Position numbers and translations under genes: made by a program. Shown here piece after piece: positions 57,902 to 64,000 of a DNA stretch of 64,000 bases. Origin of the DNA: Lactifluus volemus (taxonomy: Eukaryota; Basidiomycota; Agaricomycetes; Russulales; Russulaceae); the NCBI GenBank assembly GCA_022376515.1, contig WTXI01000003.1, positions 496,001 through 560,000 of the forward strand. Direction: 5' to 3'. The stretch's first letter is position 1. Every line of letters begins with the position of its first letter. Below the pieces are notes generated by a model, which did not search any database, was not told where the DNA came from, and saw only the letters and a list, made by a program, of their open reading frames with translations.

Positions 57902-60780
57902 TCCATGTGTGTGCGCGTCTTGGGTGTAACTGCTCTAAAATCTTCTCTGTATTTTATTTGGTTTCATTGTTTCGTCATGACAAACCTTTGTACATGATTG
58001 GATCTTTAACTCGCATTTGTACATATAGAATATATACACATACACGCCGGTACTCGACCTAACTACGCGGTTTTTTTGATGACAATATCAGCCATGAATT
58101 GGATCCATCATCATCAGGCGTTGTAACTGCTGCGTTTATTGAACGGTAATAGAGGCGACATCATTCTTGCTTATCATGAAATTGATCCGTGTTCCATCCC
58201 TAGTTGATAAGGTGTTCTAGCTCGAGACTCCATTCTCAAACGCGCTCAATCGCCCCAATTTCCGCTCCCCTTCCCTCTTCGGGAACGATCTGCGCATGTC
58301 CAGTGTGGAGAGCTTGGACATCGTAGTTGAGCGAGTTGGCTTACAGGATGCGTACGTACAGCGATGGTGTGCATAAAACGTACTACAACAATGTTTACCG
58401 CGTGTATCAAATGGGTTTTTTTCAGCCACGCCGGCCTCCATATTTCGGCTACTACTACTACTACTACCCAACATGGCTAACGAAAATATCGGACGTTTGG
58501 ACAATTGATTGTTCCATTGCTGTAACTCTCTGCGATCCGACCGCGACGAGCCATGCCGCGATCAGCCATCAATCGCGGGTTCAAATGCGAGACTTTTTGG
58601 TTTGTTTCGGAGGTATTTGTCTCCGGATTGTAAAATGCCCAGCGCAAGTCGTTTGCAGCACAGATATTCACCAAAGTCAAGGGCCAAATGTGACGTCAGC
58701 GCAAGGAACACACAAAACCTCTTCTTCGCTCTGTAAGTTACTTACAATTGTAACCCACGGAGAGAGAGGGCCCGCAGCAGTCCTTCTCCTCCTTGTGACG
58801 GGGAACAATCATTTTTGATCCGCTCATTGCACGCGATTGCGATGGATACTACATGATGCCGGAAATTAACCTCCCTCGAGGCCTTACCTTGTTCTTTCTT
58901 CCAAAACACCACGACCCTCTCCCAATGAAAAAGCGAAGGATGGCCGCGGAACAGAGTGTCTAGGCCGCGGAATCACTGCTGTAATATATACGACTGCGGC
59001 GAGCGCGAAGCACACGGGGCCAAAAAAAAAAAAAACCATCCCTCTAGAGAATTTTTAGGGTGGCCAACGAGGCCGATAAAGATGGAAGGAAGTCGATCGA
59101 GGAAACAAAAAAAAGAGAGGGCTCGTTAGCAGCTGGAGAAAAGTTCCCGTCTAGTCACGTGTGGTCAATGCGTGCGGAGGTATCGCGATGACGAACGTTG
59201 AGAGACCTTCGAAATCTTTCAATCTCCTTGACGAAGACGTGAAAGGTTCGCGAATGTAAAAATAAAATAAAATAGTTGTGTGTAGTAGTATGGTTACCAA
59301 TTGTACATCGAGCCATAGGGATATGAACCTGGAACGATCTTTTTTTTTGGCCGAGCCTTGGGCCGAGCTTCAAGTTTCCTTCTGACTCGGAAAAAAAACA
59401 AGCTCGGAAAGCCGTCGGGGCTGCGCAAAGAAGAAATTACTTTTTGAGAAACCTAGGCTTGCTCGTGCCGAATTAAGGTTATCATCATACATATCACAAA
59501 AGTGATGGGAGGGGGCCGCTTTGACTGACCATCCGGCGTGAGAACATTGAAGATTCGGCACCTTCGTTTTTTTTTTTGAGAGAGGACAATGCTGCTGATT
59601 GGGGGTGGGGGGGATCGCACGTCTCGGCCGAGACGTCGCATCCGAACAATGAGAAGGACCAAACGGGGAAATTGTCTTTGCTCTGGTGAAAAAAGGTTCC
59701 GGACTCGGGAGCACAACCCCGGGTGGACCATTTGTTGGCCAAAGAATTGAAACAAACAAAAAAACTTTAGGGGGATGAGCCAGAGCAAAAAAGTTTCGTT
59801 GTAACGGCCAATTGTTATTAATAAAAGAAAGATTTCGCTGAAAATGTTTTCTTTTTATTTCTTGGTGGCAACGCGTGGGCAACACACACGCGCTGATCTT
59901 TTTCTCGACAACTCTTCGCGAGCACCTACTCCCCACGCAAAGCCCGGAATTGATAGACCCTCAGGCTCCCAGCAGTTCTGAACCTTGTTTGTGACCATTC
60001 ATTCATTTGTAAAAAGTTCCGAGCAAGGGGTGGTGGCCACTTGAAAGCAGCAGCAAGGACGTAATGGAATCTCGTGTCGCAGCGGGGCAAGTGCTTAGAC
60101 CCATGCAGTGAACGCGTTCAAAGGGAGAGAATCCAAATTAGGCAACGAAGGCGACGTATCCGGAAAGAGGGGGTGAAGAAAAACTTTACAACCTCACAAA
60201 TATGAAGCCAAAAGTAGAAAATGTGCAGACTGGCAAAAAAAAGATTCGGAAGCACAGTTTTTTTTTTCTTATCGGCAGGTAGCGGCCGGGAGAAGGAGGT
60301 GGGTGGACGGAGCGCGCTTTGCAAAGGGGAAATAGAAAGACGAAAAGAGGATGAATGATTGCCGAACGAGGATACAAGGTGGCGAGCTAAGCGATAACTC
60401 GTCACCGCGGGTTTCAATTCGAGGTTTACAATCATTCTTTATTTGGACTTCTTCCATACCACCATTGCTTTCATGTAATCTGCAAAGTACGTCAAAAAGC
60501 ACTAGAGCCGATCCAGTGCCCATATCTAGCAACGCAACCAACAGAAACAACGCGTGAAGAGATAAAATAAATAAAGAACAGCCTGCGTAGTAGTCGCCTG
60601 ACCAGAGGCCGAGTTATCGTAAATCTAGGGTCCACTGTGGACCGGAATCGCGGGATAGGGAGAGAGTATGGGGAATTGCATAATGTGGGTGACGCCAAAG
60701 TCATTAGAATCGTATGCGTGTCGTGCCGCATCGCACGCATGTCCTACCGGAGGAGAGCACGAGCACTCGGAGGTGCACGA
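57902..60780. other. Intergenic region with no recognised gene
   Basis: Contains a CTA-repeat (about 58449-58467), several A or T homopolymers (59022, 59341, 59567) and scattered short frames without domains or good splice context. The minus strand around 59370-59936 is open but low-complexity and is not called. No tRNA with a complete cloverleaf was found. Confidence 0.4.
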
Positions 60781-61364
60781 TCACCTCTTCAAAAAGTGCC
60801 ACGTAATATCGATCACGCCAAGGCTCAGTGGGGCAAGTTCCTTGAAAACAGCTGGAGACATGTCTGCCGGGGAGCATCTCATGAGCACCAGGAAGCAAAT
60901 TGTGTCAACGATATGATACCCACCGAGGTCATTGGAGCCACAGCCGGGGCAGCTGTCGACCATCGTTGCCTCAACCGTCTTGCCATTGCTAGTTATCTGG
61001 ACCTGCTACACGGAGGACATCAGACTGGGGATGGATACAGACACAAGGAAAGGACCACACCTGCCCACAATTCTTTCCATTGTTTTGATCGTAGAAAGTC
61101 TTGGCCATCGCCACGACCAAATCATTGGAACCATTGGTTCCACCGCAGTTACCAAGGCCAGGATAGTACCAGGTTCCCTATGAGTCGAATAAGGTCAGCA
61201 TCATCGTGGGCTAGGATGACGGAAAAGACGCGTGCCCTGCCAGTGTGTGTGACGCGTTTCTCCAGTTCATGAAGTTCTTCAGGTGCCGGCACTGGCGTAG
61301 GAGCAGAGAGGACGGGAAGGACGAGGGAAAAGAACGCGAAGAGGATCCAGGTGAGCTTATACAT
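60781..61364 (-). CDS. Secreted expansin/RlpA-like double-psi beta-barrel protein
   Basis: Four exons (61221-61364, 61061-61177, 60924-61002, 60781-60863) give 140 residues. The signal peptide is residues 1-20 (MYKLTWILFAFFSLVLPVLS), followed by a short propeptide ending in LEKR, a Kex2-type site. The mature domain begins near FSGTWYYPGLGNCGG and contains LVVAMAKTFYD, GKNCGQ, EATMVDSCPGCGSNDLD, MSPAVFKELA and GVIDITWHF: the RlpA-like/barwin-type DPBB fold shared with expansins and fungal secreted small proteins. The Cys pairs typical of the family are present. No C-terminal expansin carbohydrate-binding domain follows. Likely extracellular, acting on or at the cell wall; catalytic activity is not implied. 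Confidence 0.8.
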
Positions 61365-63856
61365 CGTGACGTTGCAGGTTCGTAAAGGAAGAAAGGTCGC
61401 AAGAGTAGGTTCTGCGGGAGAACAGGGACACAGGATGTGGCTGAGGAGGTGGAGGAGGAGGGACGCGGCGACGATTCGACGAAGGAACGACGATGCGAGT
61501 ATGGGCTACTTTTATACGCGAAGACGGTCCTTACATGATGTGAAACGGTGGGTATGCGGTCAGCGTGCGTCACCATACAAGCGAATTGCCCCAGGGGGAC
61601 CAAGGGAGGGCCTGCAATTCGGACGAGGCGCGGCGGAAACGGGGTAGTCTACCCGCCATATGCCGTTGTTACGGTGAAAAACAAAAAAAAAAGCGAAAAA
61701 ATAATACCAAGTGATGGGAAATCAAGATGGTGGACCGAGCCGTGGACTACGGAGACACATCGTGATAGTCTCTGGACCGGGTCTTGGGAAAAACTTGTAC
61801 CCAATACTACCACCGTACCCCCAAGAAACGATGCCGTGAAACCCCCAGAGACCTTGTCGCCAGCAGTAAGTTGACAGAGAGAAACAAACAAAAAAAAAAG
61901 AGGGTAGTGAGCTGGGATTCACGGAAATCGTGCAAGGAAGTCTCTGTTCTGTTCCAAGGAAAATAAGACTAGCGTTCACGTTGGCGAATAACTCACCCAA
62001 GGTATCACCTTGCCCGACGTTCATCCCAAACCTACTAGTATACTCGCGGTTACCATTACAGAACGTCGCCCCCGAGGCAGGTGATCATGCGATCAGTCCA
62101 GACCACACTCTAATTTGAGATAAAATCACCGTGTGTTGTTTGAAAAGCACGCGGTTTCATGGGAGATTAGTGGGCAGGTGCGCTCGGCTCAGCCTGATTC
62201 TCCCTGATAGATACAAAGAAAGGGTAATCTTATCTCGGTAATTCCCGTTCCGTACCCTCGCAACCAAGTACTAGCTTAAAGGTAAAAAAGAACAACAAGA
62301 AAGCCCACAAAGAAAGACATCCAATCTCTCTCATTCTTGGGGGACTACCTTTCGTAATTCTTGCCAACTAGGGCTTTGATTTTAGGGTGACCGATGGGGG
62401 TCCTGATACGTGTCCCCCTGGAATGGTCAAATGCTCGCTCGTACCTGTTCTGTTCTCCCCGCGGAGAAAACCCCTTGCTAGGTGCGAGCAATGTCAATTT
62501 TTTTCTGACATTCCCATCATTTTTCAAGCTTTAGAGCATCAACCTTTTCTCCGACCCCTTACTAGCCCCTCAGCGTCTTTTTCATCCTCTCCTTAGCTTA
62601 ATGCATACGTGCATGCATCGGGCACGTCAGTTACTCATTAAGGTTGCGCTCGTACCCTGTCCCATTCACCATCTTCGGCATCCGAGTCGTCGTTCTCCCA
62701 GCCCGTTTCCTCGTGCTCTTTGGACCCCTTTACAAGTGCAATCATTATCGATGGATTCATGACTCGTTTTCGTTATACTTCTACCACATCAGTAATTCTC
62801 ATTGGTCAGCGCACCTTTTCCCGACATTAGAGGCATGGGTCTCTCATGTGGAGCAACCCTTTTAGAACTCACCTCCCGTGTCCTGCGTGCCTGTCAACCC
62901 ATGGACAAGTGTCAACAGCGCGTCAGTCAAGATTATATATGTAGCTATGAGCCGGAGGTCCAGTGCAAAAGAATTTCCTTATTCCGCTACAGTGTCAAAT
63001 CTCTGATTCGAATGTAATGTGTACTGTGAATCGTGCCTGTGTGGTTACTGTACTGAAAACTTCAGTCCGACCTACCGGTGACAAATGTCGTCCATTGAGT
63101 AGGAGCACGAGATCTGACACACCTTTCGTATGCGGATTGTAGATGAACAGCTCCCCGCATTATCACCAATGCTGGCAGCGACCTTCTCTGGGTTGAACAG
63201 GAGAAGTTGATATGAAATAACAATTTTGCGTACACACGTGCCCGTGCCAGTGAGCAACGTGCTTGGGAAAGCCTACCCCGCGTAGTCTTGATGCTTCGAC
63301 AACTAAACCCAATTGCATATACAACCTTGAATATGCTATAGTAATGCCGGAGTCCCGCACTGGCACGTCACTGGATGGTTCTTCCGTAGTCGGTTCCATC
63401 ACCGTGACGTTAACGTTGAATATATCTATAACAATCGTGTATGATGGGACTGAATACCCTTACTATATCAATTCTGTCTGTCCGGGTGAGGGCAGATCCC
63501 CAAGGATCATACAGCAGCTTCATCCCTGTGCATCCGAGTTGTGGTGGGGCCCAAGTAAGTTTCGATGACGTAATAAAGTGTTATCCGGGTCGGCTGTGAG
63601 CGAATCACGGGATTGTGGTCTCACTGGTACGTATCTTCGCGCGTTATGATAGACCTTTCAATTCCGTCTGATGCGCGATATACCGCACCTGCTGACACAA
63701 TGGCAGGTGAATTGAGCTCCTTGGTTTGGAAATCGCATCGGCAGACGACTCGGATAACAGGGAGCAAACAGCGGTCATGTCATACGGCGAGAGTCTTCCA
63801 GTTATCATTCTTTTCATGTATCTATACGGAGTTAGGATTGCTGACGTTTGGACTAG
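61365..63856. other. Intergenic region with unresolved frames
   Basis: Minus-strand frames near 61722-62075 (around GATFCNGNREYTSRFG) could be an exon of a small gene, but no consistent splice chain was found. Plus and minus frames around 63072-63570 are unrecognised. No repeats shared with the left half of the window. Confidence 0.3.
61508..61517 (-). promoter_or_regulatory. TATA box of the DPBB gene
   Basis: TATAAAAG on the minus strand, about 145 nt upstream of the DPBB start codon. It is in a plausible position for a fungal core promoter. Confidence 0.45.
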
Positions 63857-64000
63857 GATCAGGTGGATCGTGTGGCAAATCTATCGGACGCCCAAGCTGA
63901 TATCCTCGACGACGTGAGCAAATTCGATCTTGAGTACGTGATCGTTTTTGGATGCGAGATTCCTGATCAGATTCGAGAATTGTACCGTGAGCGCGCGGCC
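63857..64000 (+). CDS. Partial exon of an unidentified protein, cut by window end
   Basis: After an acceptor-like 'gactag', 48 codons run open to the window edge: a helical, acidic segment including ANLSDAQADILDDV and IVFGCEIPDQIRELYRERAA. No family recognised. Upstream exons were not identified. It could equally be a chance frame. Confidence 0.3.

Noticed and set aside
58500..58620. A 'gcgggttcaaatgcgag' stretch resembling a tRNA T-arm.
   Set aside because: No matching acceptor, D and anticodon stems could be folded around it on either strand.
59370..59936. Minus-strand open frame of 188 codons.
   Set aside because: Composition is low-complexity with F-rich homopolymer runs; no domain, no splice context and no start with good context.

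Overview
This is nuclear DNA from a filamentous basidiomycete, most likely an agaricomycete. The evidence is genes split by many 43-77 nt GT-AG introns with CTNAC-type branch sites, an expansion of NACHT-WD40 receptor genes, small secreted Kre9/KNH-domain proteins, and a RIF1-family gene whose N-terminus carries candidate PP1-docking motifs. All gene models below were spliced by hand from splice signals and from comparison between paralogues inside the window. There is no expression evidence.

Layout. Positions 1-15 kb hold a tandem series built from one unit: dispersed repeat R, the 3' end of a cyclopropane-fatty-acyl-phospholipid-synthase-like (CFA) gene on the + strand, then a small secreted KNH-domain gene on the - strand. 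The first CFA gene (2131-4191) is full length; the others (6981, 11544 and again 32473) are 5'-truncated relics. KNH genes lie at 1-386 (cut by the window edge), 4827-5604, 8075-8828, 12710-13477 and 33579-34315, with a diverged GPI-anchored relative at 51259-52393.

Positions 15-30 kb and 36-50 kb each hold a pair of NACHT-WD40 (fungal NLR/STAND) genes on the + strand, separated by a dead PlsC-type acyltransferase pseudogene: NLR1 (15110-20671) - PlsC1 - NLR2 (24160-29853, frame-broken), and NLR3 (about 36000-41541) - PlsC2 - NLR4 (44347-50032). NLR1/NLR3 and NLR2/NLR4 correspond at an offset of about 20.2-20.9 kb, so the block was tandemly duplicated; a duplication junction is visible near 30540. 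The 3' flank shared by NLR1, NLR2 and NLR3 shows that each pair is itself an older duplication. Exons are the same length in all four genes, apart from small in-frame indels in exons d and i and single-base losses in NLR2. Each encodes a C2-like N-terminal region, a helical linker, a NACHT NTPase and 14 near-identical WD40 units.

Mobile DNA: a polyadenylated retroposon with a 16-bp target duplication (30969-31827), three copies of a short inverted-repeat element (626-829, 5838-6075, 31984-32274), and antisense relics of a retroelement ORF.

The right flank (52-64 kb) is ordinary single-copy genome: a RIF1-like gene (52642-57901), a secreted double-psi beta-barrel (expansin/RlpA-like) protein (60781-61364, - strand) and an unidentified partial exon at the right edge. 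The left 50 kb is therefore an accessory island of birth-and-death gene families beside conserved sequence. The receptors and the secreted proteins are duplicated in the same units; whether they act together is not shown by the sequence.
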